A DNA stretch of 35,573 nucleotides from Alistipes sp. Its GTDB lineage: Bacteria > Bacteroidota > Bacteroidia > Bacteroidales > Rikenellaceae. A model generated the notes under the pieces. The model saw only the letters and a list, made by a program, of their open reading frames with translations. It made no database searches and was not told where the DNA came from. A program made the translations under genes and the position numbers. The stretch is from positions 1 to 35,573 of the forward strand of contig JAGATC010000002.1 in NCBI GenBank assembly GCA_017621455.1. Reading direction: 5' to 3'. Below are positions 1-7,507 of this stretch, piece by piece (position 1 is the first letter of the stretch; each line of letters starts with the position of its first letter).

Positions 1-66
1 AATGGGATGTCGAAGAGGTATCGAAAGCTCTTTATAGACGAGTATTTCAAACTCAAATACAAGTAG
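1..66 (+). CDS. C-terminal end of an unidentified protein (partial)
   Basis: A reading frame is open from the first base of the window and ends at TAG 64-66, giving 21 residues that end in FKLKYK. The basic and aromatic composition and the hairpin starting 2 bp after the stop suggest a genuine gene end rather than chance. The rest of the gene lies outside the window, so no function can be given. Confidence 0.45.
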   Translation, partial: NGMSKRYRKLFIDEYFKLKYK

Positions 67-67
67 A

Positions 68-91
68 AAATGCGGGCAAATACCCGCATTT
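68..91 (+). terminator. Hairpin after the partial gene
   Basis: Perfect 9-bp inverted repeat AAATGCGGG / CCCGCATTT (68-76 and 83-91) with a 6-nt loop, 1 bp after the stop codon of the partial gene. The stem ends in T residues, but the following T-tract is short, so it is a plausible though weak intrinsic terminator. Confidence 0.5.
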
Positions 92-155
92 ATCTACTAA
101 TTTTGACCAATAAATAAAAATTGCCCCGATTTTATCTACTAATTTTGACCAATAA
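89..155. repeat. Pair of 25-bp direct repeats
   Basis: An identical 25-base sequence beginning TTTATCTACTAATTTTGACC occurs at 89-113 and 131-155, a 42-bp period. Read on the minus strand both copies encode YWSKLVDK in the same frame, inside a 62-codon open frame at 53-241. That frame has no other gene-like property and overlaps a terminator hairpin, so I treat this as an intergenic repeat. It may belong to a dispersed repeat family, which the window alone cannot show. Confidence 0.6.
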
Positions 156-343
156 GCCCTAACCCCTTCTGACGAAAAAGAGCGATTTACTGCTGTCTTG
201 CCGCCTTCGCCTTTTTCAGCGGTATCGGCTCTGCTTTGCAATGGTCAGGCCATTGCTGCAGTTCGAATCCAGGTAACTAACGAATAATATCACCATTGCA
301 ACGTATTTATTGTCTGAGGATGCTGAAACTTAAAAAGTTTTGC
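156..343. other. Intergenic stretch without a recognisable gene
   Basis: No convincing coding region or RNA gene. A short GTTCGAATCC segment near 260-270 resembles a tRNA T-arm, but the flanking bases do not pair and no cloverleaf can be drawn. It may be a degraded remnant or chance. Confidence 0.5.
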
Positions 344-351
344 TATCTTTG
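344..351 (+). promoter_or_regulatory. Bacteroidetes -7 promoter element for the membrane protein gene
   Basis: TATCTTTG matches the TAnnTTTG consensus of the primary Bacteroidetes sigma factor. No convincing TTG -33 element sits at the usual 19-21 bp spacing. Transcription would begin near 358 and give an approximately 80-nt leader before the ATG at 439. Confidence 0.5.
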
Positions 352-367
352 TAGAAGCAATAACCCG

Positions 368-429
368 TTGGCGAAGAGCGTAATGAGGTTCCGCCTATCG
401 CCAATAATGGATTCACAAAAGTGAACCTC
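368..429 (+). promoter_or_regulatory. Potential pseudoknot-forming leader RNA
   Basis: Two pairs of complementary 7-mers interlock between the predicted transcription start and the start codon. TTGGCGA (368-374) pairs with TCGCCAA (398-404), and GAGGTTC (385-391) pairs with GAACCTC (423-429), in the order A-B-A'-B'. A competing hairpin TTCAC-AAAA-GTGAA (412-425) shares bases with the second stem, and the last stem lies 9 nt before the ATG. The complementarity is seen directly; folding and any regulatory role are inference. Confidence 0.35.
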
Positions 430-438
430 CCATAACCC

Positions 439-1662
439 ATGAAAACATTAAGTAAATTTCTGGTACTACTATTTGCTATCTCTCTTACGTCGGTAGGCTG
501 TTTTGCAGGCGAGGATGGTAGTGATGTAATGGAGACGGCAGAGTATGTCGAGTATCTCAACCCCGAGCAGATTATCGCTGATGAGCTCCCTGCTTTTCTC
601 GAATTTTTGCAGCCCATTGCCGAAGCATTCTACGGTCTTTTTATCAGCATCGCCAGCAATGGATGGTGGTCGTTGGCAATAATGGCGGGAGTGCTACTAC
701 TTGTGGCTGTTGTCATATACCTATTGCGCCGTGCTGATAGCGACTACGAACGTGCCTGGATATACTACCTAATATATCTGCTTGCACTTGTGCCCGCAGT
801 TGGAGTGCTAATGGCATCAGTTGAGGGTGATCGTCTGCTTGGCGAGGGGCAGACCATAATGCATGAGTGCCTGCTCTTTATGATGGCGCTTGTGCCTGGT
901 GTCCTAATGATATTTGCTGGATGGGGCATACGTCAGTGCGGTATGATTTGCGGACTGTTCAAAAAGAACTTCAACTACAATATGGGGCAAATCTTGCTCT
1001 TCCCCGTATGGATATTCCTTGTATATATGTTCTGGGATGCAGCGTTTGCACCATTGATTGATTGGTCGGCGGGCTTTGCACCGCACGATGGCGGTTTCTG
1101 GCGCTATCTCCTCACGCTCGTATTAGGATTCGGTATTGTCTTTGTGGTATATACTATATGGTTTGTAGTATTTGAATCGTGTCTCGAGACAGCAGGTAAT
1201 ACAATTATACATATTTACTCGATTGTGCTATGGTGGGTTATGGTGCAGGTGGGCTATAATTGGCTATATGCAAACTTCAACGGGTTTGGTTACTTTGTGA
1301 TACTCTGTCTATGTGCCCTCATTATGTGGATATTCATTATTGGTGTTGGTGAACAAATACTCACCACGCGATGCCCTATGTGTCACGATTTCAATGGAGT
1401 GGAAGTCCGAAATACAGACAACGGCATAGAGTATAAGATAGAGGGTGGGTGGAAAAGTATTAGTAGTGATGATGTGCCAGATAGCGGTAAGATTACAAAT
1501 GCACGTAAACATGTACTCACAACTATAGCTGTACATAAATGGACAACGGAACATGCTTGTTCATATTGTGGATGTACGTGGAGCCTTAGTCATAGTGAAG
1601 AGGTTGGTAGAAAAGAAAAGGTTATGGAGATAAGATGGACCAAGGTAAAGGAGCGTAGTTAG
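439..1662 (+). CDS. Polytopic membrane protein with C-terminal zinc-ribbon-like domain, function unknown
   Basis: The 407-residue product starts with a signal-like hydrophobic segment ending in TSVGC (residues 17-21), which could be a lipobox or a signal peptide. About seven further hydrophobic stretches follow between residues 70 and 310, rich in Trp and Tyr and consistent with membrane helices. After the last helix the C-terminal ~95 residues are hydrophilic and contain CPMC (312-315) and CSYC (374-377, followed by GC), a spacing typical of a split zinc ribbon. I do not recognise the family. The gene has its own promoter-like element and structured leader and ends at a strong hairpin, so it is probably monocistronic. 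Function remains open; a membrane-bound zinc-binding protein is all that can be supported. Confidence 0.8.
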   Translation: MKTLSKFLVLLFAISLTSVGCFAGEDGSDVMETAEYVEYLNPEQIIADELPAFLEFLQPIAEAFYGLFISIASNGWWSLAIMAGVLLLVAVVIYLLRRADSDYERAWIYYLIYLLALVPAVGVLMASVEGDRLLGEGQTIMHECLLFMMALVPGVLMIFAGWGIRQCGMICGLFKKNFNYNMGQILLFPVWIFLVYMFWDAAFAPLIDWSAGFAPHDGGFWRYLLTLVLGFGIVFVVYTIWFVVFESCLETAGNTIIHIYSIVLWWVMVQVGYNWLYANFNGFGYFVILCLCALIMWIFIIGVGEQILTTRCPMCHDFNGVEVRNTDNGIEYKIEGGWKSISSDDVPDSGKITNARKHVLTTIAVHKWTTEHACSYCGCTWSLSHSEEVGRKEKVMEIRWTKVKERS

Positions 1663-1697
1663 GCTACAACACTCGCTGTGCTATATGTAAAGTGGAG

Positions 1698-1733
1698 TGG
1701 AGGTGTCAATTTGATGCCTCCATTTCTCTTTTT
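1698..1733 (+). terminator. Intrinsic terminator between convergent genes
   Basis: A 10-bp stem (1698-1707 with 1713-1722, two G-U pairs, 5-nt loop) is followed by the T-rich run TTTCTCTTTTT. It ends transcription of the membrane protein gene and lies immediately at the 3' end of the convergent gene on the other strand. Confidence 0.75.
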
Positions 1734-2154
1734 ATCGTGGCAGTGGAAACGACAGTGTGCGGGCGTCGCGATAGCCTGCGGGAGAGTTCGGCCACGGCAT
1801 ATAGTTGTAGGCCGAGCCGTTGCTAATTACTACGCGCAGGCTGCCATGTGAGCCTAAGCGTAGTGTCACAGAGTTGCGGTCATTAAATGTGGGTGTGGTA
1901 ACCTTGATTGAGGGTGACGACAATAGTAGATTAGGCTCATCTATCTCTATGCCATTAGGGTAGAGTAGCTCTATCTTCGACATGGGCATCCAGTGCTCGA
2001 TGCGCAGTCGGTCGCTATCGTAGCGTTCGTCGTAGCGGGCAAGTATAGCCAAAGCGCTGCTATCGCGCTCGTCGAGCACAATGTCCTCTGGTTGCTGCCC
2101 AAAACAGAGGGGCGCAACCATCATAGCTACTATGGTAGATACTATACTTTTCAT
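1732..2154 (-). CDS. Small secreted protein of unknown function
   Basis: The 140-residue product begins MKSIVSTIVAMMVAPLCFGQ, a clear signal peptide probably cleaved near residue 20, so the mature protein is exported to the periplasm or beyond. The remainder is hydrophilic to mildly beta-rich with no membrane segment and no motif I recognise. It contains one Cys, inside the signal. The gene is convergent with the upstream membrane protein gene and shares its terminator region. No promoter with a clear TAnnTTTG box was found upstream. It may be a genuine small lineage-specific protein, although its size and lack of known relatives keep confidence moderate. Confidence 0.6.
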   Translation of the reverse strand: MKSIVSTIVAMMVAPLCFGQQPEDIVLDERDSSALAILARYDERYDSDRLRIEHWMPMSKIELLYPNGIEIDEPNLLLSSPSIKVTTPTFNDRNSVTLRLGSHGSLRVVISNGSAYNYMPWPNSPAGYRDARTLSFPLPR

Positions 2155-2476
2155 GGCTATATTCCGTTATGCAATTATAACGCCGTTTGAAAGCATATTA
2201 TTGCACTGAAATAGGTGAAATTAACACCGTCTACACCTATTTTCTTGCTCCCAAAATCCACTTTTTATAAATGAGGTAATAGGTGCTAATGTGCAGTAAC
2301 ATAAGTATATAGCTATTGTTTGCCCTATTGTTATATCCACTTTTTTAGTCTCTATACATCCCCCTTTTCGGAGACTTGAATAGTTATAAAAATAACACAA
2401 AATATCCATCCACTTATTACCTACTTTCATTTTGGCCTAATACACTGGTTTTTACGGCGTTACATTTTATGTAGTT

Positions 2477-2495
2477 CTATATTTAATAAATATAG
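2477..2495. promoter_or_regulatory. Candidate operator palindrome upstream of the susC promoter
   Basis: Perfect inverted repeat CTATATTTA-A-TAAATATAG, 9-bp arms around one base, lying 22 bp upstream of the TTTG -33 element. Its position and symmetry fit a binding site for a dimeric regulator. A T-run follows, but no gene precedes it that would need a terminator. Confidence 0.35.
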
Positions 2496-2517
2496 CTGTT
2501 TTTTTATCTGCCGAAAA

Positions 2518-2549
2518 TTTGCCTGTCACGCAAAAAAATCATACCTTTA
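2518..2549 (+). promoter_or_regulatory. Promoter of the SusC/SusD operon
   Basis: TTTG (2518-2521) and TACCTTTA (2542-2549) are separated by 20 bp, matching the Bacteroidetes -33/-7 arrangement with one mismatch in the last base of TAnnTTTG. Transcription would begin near 2556, leaving about 125 nt of leader before the susC start. Confidence 0.6.
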
Positions 2550-2681
2550 TAGTAACAAAATAGATACGTACTTCGTGTAGTTTGCCCCCTATTGTGACCA
2601 TATTCGTCGGTCGCAGCCGCTGCAGAAAACATAGTCAACTCGAAGACACTTACATACACAAACTAACTAATAACAAAGCCT

Positions 2682-5600
2682 ATGAAAAACTTGACTTACA
2701 GAATCGCGATGATCCTGGCGATCATCTGCGTGGGCAGTGTTTCGGCATTTGCTCAACAAGTGAAGGGTACCGTTAAGGACGCAGCAGGCGAGCCTATTAT
2801 TGGCGCAGCTGTTGTTGTCGAGGGTACGACAGTCGGCACCTCAACAGGAACTGATGGTAGCTTTGCTATCGCTGCTCGCGAGGGCCAGTCGCTCGAGGTA
2901 TCTTACATCGGTTTCATCTCTCAGCTTGTCCCAGTTGAGAGCGGAAGAACTCTTTATGAGATTGTTCTTGAGGAGGATACTCAGGACATCGATGAGGTAG
3001 TAGTTGTTGGTTATGGTACTCAGAAGAAGAGTGTCGTAACTGCTGCCATCTCATCAATTACGGCTGATGACCTTAAGGCTCAGTCGAACAACCGCATCGA
3101 GAACGTACTTCAGGGTATGACCTCTGGTGTTACTGTAACAGCTCCATCTGGTGCTCCCGATGCAGCGGCTCAGGTACGCGTGCGTGGTGTCGGCTCTATC
3201 AACAACTCTGAGCCTTTGTACATCGTCGACGGTATGGCAATCTCGGGTGGTATCGACTACCTCAACCCCAACGATATCGAGCGTATCGAGGTGTTGAAGG
3301 ATGCCGCTTCAGGTGCTGTTTACGGTGCACGTGCAGCTAACGGCGTTATCCTCGTAACCACAAAGAAGGGTCAGAAGGGCCGCGCTACTGTTAACTACGA
3401 TTTCTCTTATGGTTGGCAGAACCCATGGCGTAAGCCCGACGTGCTTAACGCTACTGAGTATGCTATCATCATGAACGAGGGTTACATCAACGCTGGTCAG
3501 GCTCCTATCTACGACAATCCTTACGAGTTTGGTGAGGGTACCGACTGGGTAGGTGAGGTTCTCAACGCCAATGCTCCTATCATGAAGCATGACCTATCAA
3601 TCTCTGGTGGCTCGGACAACGTTACCTATGCACTCTCGGCAGGTTACTTGACACGTGAGGGTACTGTTGGTGGTAACTTCGACCGTTCTAACTACGAGCG
3701 TATCACAGCACGTGCTAACATTGGCGTTACTGTATTCGACAGCTCGAAGAACCGTGATTGGCTCAACAAGCTTACCGTTAATACCTCTGCTTCATACGCG
3801 CGTATATTAGCAAAGGGTATCGAGAACAACTCTGAGTATGGTTCACCCCTTGGCTCGGCTATCTCGATGTCGCCACTGTTGGATGTATATGCTACACCCG
3901 AGGAGGAGGAGTCTTACAAGACATTGTATCCCGAGGGCTACCAGCACATCGTTCGCGATGCTGACGGTCGCGCTTACACCGTAGTTGATGGTGGTGTCTA
4001 CAACGAGCAGACTAACCCATTGGCATTCCTCTCGTTGCCTGGCACAACGTATGAGACCGATAAGTTCATCGCCAACTTCGCAGGTGAGCTTCAGATTTAT
4101 GATGGCCTTAAGTTCCGCTCAAGTGTAGGTATCGACCTCGCATTCTGGGGCAACCACGGCTACTCAAAGCAGTATTTCCTCTCTTCAAAGCGTTATAGCT
4201 ACAACACTATCGCTTCGGAGACTACCTACGACAAGGATGGCAACGCTACCGTTACCGAGAAGACAAACTACGCTGAGTCTGTATCACAGGAGATGAACCG
4301 TGGCTTCCAGTATCAGGTTGAGAACGTCCTCTCATACGACAAGACCTTCGGTAAGCACTCTATCGCTATCCTTTTGGGTCAGTCGGCTATCTCATCTACA
4401 TCACAGAACGTAGGTGCTTCGGCTCGTGGTATCATGTATCCTTACGATCCTTATAAGATCACCGTTAACAACACTCTCGGCCAGCAGGCTGACGGCGACC
4501 GTAACGGTTGGGGCTCTTGGAACTCAATTCCTTACCGCTTGGCATCATACTTCGGCCGTGTATCGTACAACTACGATGAGCGCTATATGGCAGAGGTTAC
4601 CTTCCGTCGTGATGGTTCAAGCCGCTTCGGTGACAACAACAAGTGGGGTAACTTCCCATCAGTATCAGTAGGTTGGAACATCAAGAACGAGGCGTTCATG
4701 GAGAATGCTGAGTGGCTCTCTACATTGAAGCTCCGCGCATCTTGGGGTATCAACGGTAACGACGCTATCGGTAACTTCGTATACGCCGTTTACATGAACT
4801 CGGGTAACAACTACATATTCGGCTCTGGCGGTAACGGCTCGGAGACTATCCACCTTGGTGCTAAGCCATCAGGCCTTGCTAACCCCGACGCACGTTGGGA
4901 GGAGTCACGCCAGACTAACGTAGGTTTGGATGCTGGTTTCTTCGGCAACCGTTTGACCTTTACCTTCGACTGGTATAAGAAGGAGACTGCAGGTATGCTC
5001 CTCTCGATGCCCGTTCCCGGCTATGCTGGTGACTCGGCTCCTACAGGTAACCTCGGTGATATGGTTAACAGCGGTATAGAGATTGAGATTGGCTGGAGAG
5101 ACTCTGCAGGCGATTTCAGCTACCACATCTCTGCTAACGCTACTTGGAATAAGAACAAGCTCACCTACCTTGGTGACGACTCGACACACCTCTATGGCTC
5201 TAACCATAAGATTGGTCAGTTGACACGTGGTTCTATCGGTTTGCCTTTCCCATACTTCTATGGCTATGAGACTGATGGTATCTTCCAGAACCAGGCTGAG
5301 GTTGATGCTCACGTAAATGCTGATGGTGCTTTGTTGCAGCCTAAGGCAGCTCCTGGCGATGTTCGCTTCAAGGATCTCAATGGTGATGGCATCATCGACG
5401 ACAACGACCGTACGATGCTTGGTAAGGGTATGCCCGACTGGACATTCGGTGTAAATCTCGGTTTCGAGTGGAAGGGTCTCGACTTCAACATGTTGTTGCA
5501 GGGTCAGGCTGGTTGCGAGATCTTCAACGTATCTCGTCGTACCGACCTCTACTACGTTAACCTCAACAAGTCTATCTTGAACCGTTGGACTGGTGAGGGC

Positions 5601-5924
5601 TCAACAAACGAGTATCCTCGTTTCATGTTCGACTCGGCTAACGAGAACTATCGCGTATCTGACCTCTGGTTGGAGGATGGCTCATTCTTGCGTTGCCGTA
5701 ACATGCAGATTGGTTACACTTTGCCAGTTAACATTACAAAGAAGGCGGCTATTTCACGTCTCCGCGTATTCGTAATGGCTGAGAACCTCTTCACTATCAC
5801 TAAGTACACAGGTTGCGATCCTGAGGTTACCGGTGGTAATGGCTTCGGTACTGAGGTAGGTATCGACCGTGGTGTATATCCACAGTCACGTACCTTCTCG
5901 GTTGGTGTTAACCTTACTTTCTAA
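2682..5924 (+). CDS. susC: SusC-family TonB-dependent outer-membrane glycan transporter
   Basis: The 1080-residue product has a signal peptide (about 1-25, ending AFAQQ), a carboxypeptidase-regulatory-like beta-sandwich (about 27-105), a TonB-box region with EVVVVGYGTQKK, a plug domain (about 115-225, with LYIVDG and RIEVLKDAASGAVYG) and a long 22-strand barrel ending in the aromatic F typical of outer-membrane proteins. Length and order are those of SusC-type importers, which take up oligosaccharides through a lid formed by SusD and draw energy through TonB-ExbBD. The gene opens a PUL operon with susD 11 bp downstream. Codon use is strongly biased (AAG, GAG, AAC, GGT/CGT), suggesting high expression. 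The substrate is inferred from neighbours to be a beta-glucan. Confidence 0.97.
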   Translation: MKNLTYRIAMILAIICVGSVSAFAQQVKGTVKDAAGEPIIGAAVVVEGTTVGTSTGTDGSFAIAAREGQSLEVSYIGFISQLVPVESGRTLYEIVLEEDTQDIDEVVVVGYGTQKKSVVTAAISSITADDLKAQSNNRIENVLQGMTSGVTVTAPSGAPDAAAQVRVRGVGSINNSEPLYIVDGMAISGGIDYLNPNDIERIEVLKDAASGAVYGARAANGVILVTTKKGQKGRATVNYDFSYGWQNPWRKPDVLNATEYAIIMNEGYINAGQAPIYDNPYEFGEGTDWVGEVLNANAPIMKHDLSISGGSDNVTYALSAGYLTREGTVGGNFDRSNYERITARANIGVTVFDSSKNRDWLNKLTVNTSASYARILAKGIENNSEYGSPLGSAISMSPLLDVYATPEEEESYKTLYPEGYQHIVRDADGRAYTVVDGGVYNEQTNPLAFLSLPGTTYETDKFIANFAGELQIYDGLKFRSSVGIDLAFWGNHGYSKQYFLSSKRYSYNTIASETTYDKDGNATVTEKTNYAESVSQEMNRGFQYQVENVLSYDKTFGKHSIAILLGQSAISSTSQNVGASARGIMYPYDPYKITVNNTLGQQADGDRNGWGSWNSIPYRLASYFGRVSYNYDERYMAEVTFRRDGSSRFGDNNKWGNFPSVSVGWNIKNEAFMENAEWLSTLKLRASWGINGNDAIGNFVYAVYMNSGNNYIFGSGGNGSETIHLGAKPSGLANPDARWEESRQTNVGLDAGFFGNRLTFTFDWYKKETAGMLLSMPVPGYAGDSAPTGNLGDMVNSGIEIEIGWRDSAGDFSYHISANATWNKNKLTYLGDDSTHLYGSNHKIGQLTRGSIGLPFPYFYGYETDGIFQNQAEVDAHVNADGALLQPKAAPGDVRFKDLNGDGIIDDNDRTMLGKGMPDWTFGVNLGFEWKGLDFNMLLQGQAGCEIFNVSRRTDLYYVNLNKSILNRWTGEGSTNEYPRFMFDSANENYRVSDLWLEDGSFLRCRNMQIGYTLPVNITKKAAISRLRVFVMAENLFTITKYTGCDPEVTGGNGFGTEVGIDRGVYPQSRTFSVGVNLTF

Positions 5925-5935
5925 TTTAAAACCGA

Positions 5936-7447
5936 ATGATGACTATGAAAAAGTATATTTTTGCACTTAGCGCAATCATAGTATTGCTCTCGTCATGCGG
6001 TAAGGACTTCGTTACCGTGAAGCATAACTCTTCGGAGCCTATGGACGAGTATTTCATCAGCGAGGAGCGTATGTATCAGTCATTGGTTGCTGCCTACGAC
6101 TCTTTGAACTGGCTCGACTATTTCGATCAGTATGTTAACGCCTTGACGCTAACTCCTGATGTTATGGCTGACGATATCTATGCCGGTGGTTCTAACGAGG
6201 GTGACCAGCCTTCAATCGTTAAGACTCACTACTATACACTCACCTCTACCGAGCAGCTCGACCGCATCTGGACCATCTGCTACTCGGGTGTTAACCGCTC
6301 TTGCATCGTGTTGGAGTATGTCGACCGTGTTCCCGGTATGGACGAGGCTTTGAAGAATCGTTACATCGCCGAGGCTACTGTTTTGAAGGCCTTCTACTAC
6401 AACATTATGTGGAAGTATTGGGGTAACATTCCCTACTACGACAAGAACCTTACAGCTCCTTATATCACCAAGCAGCTCAAGGCCGATGAGGTGTACGCTA
6501 AGTGCGTAGAGAACCTCGAGAATGTATTCGAGATGGATGCACTTCCTATGAAGGCTGCTGCTGGTGAGGAGGGTCGCGTAACCAAGGCTATGGCATATAT
6601 GCTCTATGCCGAGATGGTTATGTATCAGAACGATACAGAGCGCTACCCACAGGCTTTGGCCTATATGGAGGAGATTATCAACTCGGGCCAGTATGCACTT
6701 GTTGCTGACTTTGCAGGTATGTGGTTGGAGTCTGGCGAGTGGGGCACAGAGTCAATCTGGGAGATCAACTACACCTCTGAGGGTGCTCCTCGTTCTTGGG
6801 GCTCGCCTTTGACTACTGGTGGTACTGTTTATCCTATGCTTATTGGTATCCCTGGCGCTACTGAGGCCAGCGGTTTCTCTGATGGTTGGGGCTTCGGTCC
6901 TGTAGCAAAGCACGCTTACGATATGTATGCTGAGGATGATATCCGTCGCGATGGTGGTATCTTGCATTACAACAGCGTTTACGATCCTATTCCCGAGGAC
7001 AAGTGGCGCTGGCAGGGTACTGGTTACTACTTGTTGAAGTATGTAGCACGTCGTAATGGTAACCACGGTCAGATTGCCGATGGTGATATGAACCACTGCA
7101 ACAATGTCCGCGTATACCGCTATGCTGAGACCTTGCTCAACGCAGCTGAGTTGTCAGTTCTCACTGGCAAGGATGGCTCGCAGTACTTGCAGCAGGTACG
7201 TGACCGCGCTAACTGTAAGGATACAGGCAGCGACCAGGCAGCTATCATCGCTGAGCGCCGTAAGGAGTTCCTTGGCGAGGGTAAGCGCTACTGGGATTTG
7301 GTTCGTACAGGCATGGCAGAGACTGTTTTGGCAGCAGGTACCCACGAATGGCGTACCCAGGGCTGGCACTCTGGCAAGAAGTACTGGCCATTGCCACAGT
7401 CGGAGGTTGATAAGGATCCTAACCTTGTGCAGAACGTAGGTTACTAA
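5936..7447 (+). CDS. susD: SusD-family surface glycan-binding lipoprotein
   Basis: The product is up to 503 residues. In-frame ATGs occur at 5936, 5939 and 5945; the last gives the cleanest lipoprotein signal, MKKYIFALSAIIVLLSSCGK, with the lipidated Cys at residue 18. The body shows SusD features: an alpha-helical TPR-like scaffold, RYIAEATVLKAFYYNIMWKYWG, and near the C terminus RRKEFLGEGKRYWDLVRTG followed by KKYWPLPQSEVDKDPNLVQNVGY. SusD lipoproteins sit on the outer surface and cap the SusC barrel, capturing glycan for import. The gene follows susC by 11 bp and is certainly co-transcribed. It shares the strong codon bias of susC. Confidence 0.96.
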   Translation: MMTMKKYIFALSAIIVLLSSCGKDFVTVKHNSSEPMDEYFISEERMYQSLVAAYDSLNWLDYFDQYVNALTLTPDVMADDIYAGGSNEGDQPSIVKTHYYTLTSTEQLDRIWTICYSGVNRSCIVLEYVDRVPGMDEALKNRYIAEATVLKAFYYNIMWKYWGNIPYYDKNLTAPYITKQLKADEVYAKCVENLENVFEMDALPMKAAAGEEGRVTKAMAYMLYAEMVMYQNDTERYPQALAYMEEIINSGQYALVADFAGMWLESGEWGTESIWEINYTSEGAPRSWGSPLTTGGTVYPMLIGIPGATEASGFSDGWGFGPVAKHAYDMYAEDDIRRDGGILHYNSVYDPIPEDKWRWQGTGYYLLKYVARRNGNHGQIADGDMNHCNNVRVYRYAETLLNAAELSVLTGKDGSQYLQQVRDRANCKDTGSDQAAIIAERRKEFLGEGKRYWDLVRTGMAETVLAAGTHEWRTQGWHSGKKYWPLPQSEVDKDPNLVQNVGY

Positions 7448-7507
7448 TCGCCTCTACGAGACAATCAATAATGGATAATCTAACAGATAATCTAAAACAG
7501 TGAAATT

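Larger units (their letters stand above)
2155..2681. other. 527-bp AT-rich intergenic regulatory region upstream of susC
   Basis: No convincing gene: a 69-codon minus-strand frame at 2221-2430 lacks coding character. The stretch contains a 9-bp inverted repeat AAATAGGTG / CACCTATTT (2209-2217, 2234-2242), three copies of ATCCACTT (2256, 2335, 2408), a palindrome at 2477-2495, the susC promoter at 2518-2549 and a leader of about 125 nt. Confidence 0.7.

Noticed and set aside
53..241. 62-codon minus-strand frame containing YWSKLVDK twice
   Set aside because: It overlaps the terminator hairpin, has no recognisable homology or initiation context, and its only pattern comes from the DNA direct repeat.
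225..285. Possible tRNA because of GTTCGAATCC
   Set aside because: The flanking bases do not form a T stem, and no D or anticodon arms can be drawn.
2221..2430. 69-codon minus-strand frame in the susC upstream region
   Set aside because: AT-rich, no signal or domain, and it covers what look like regulatory repeats; treated as chance.
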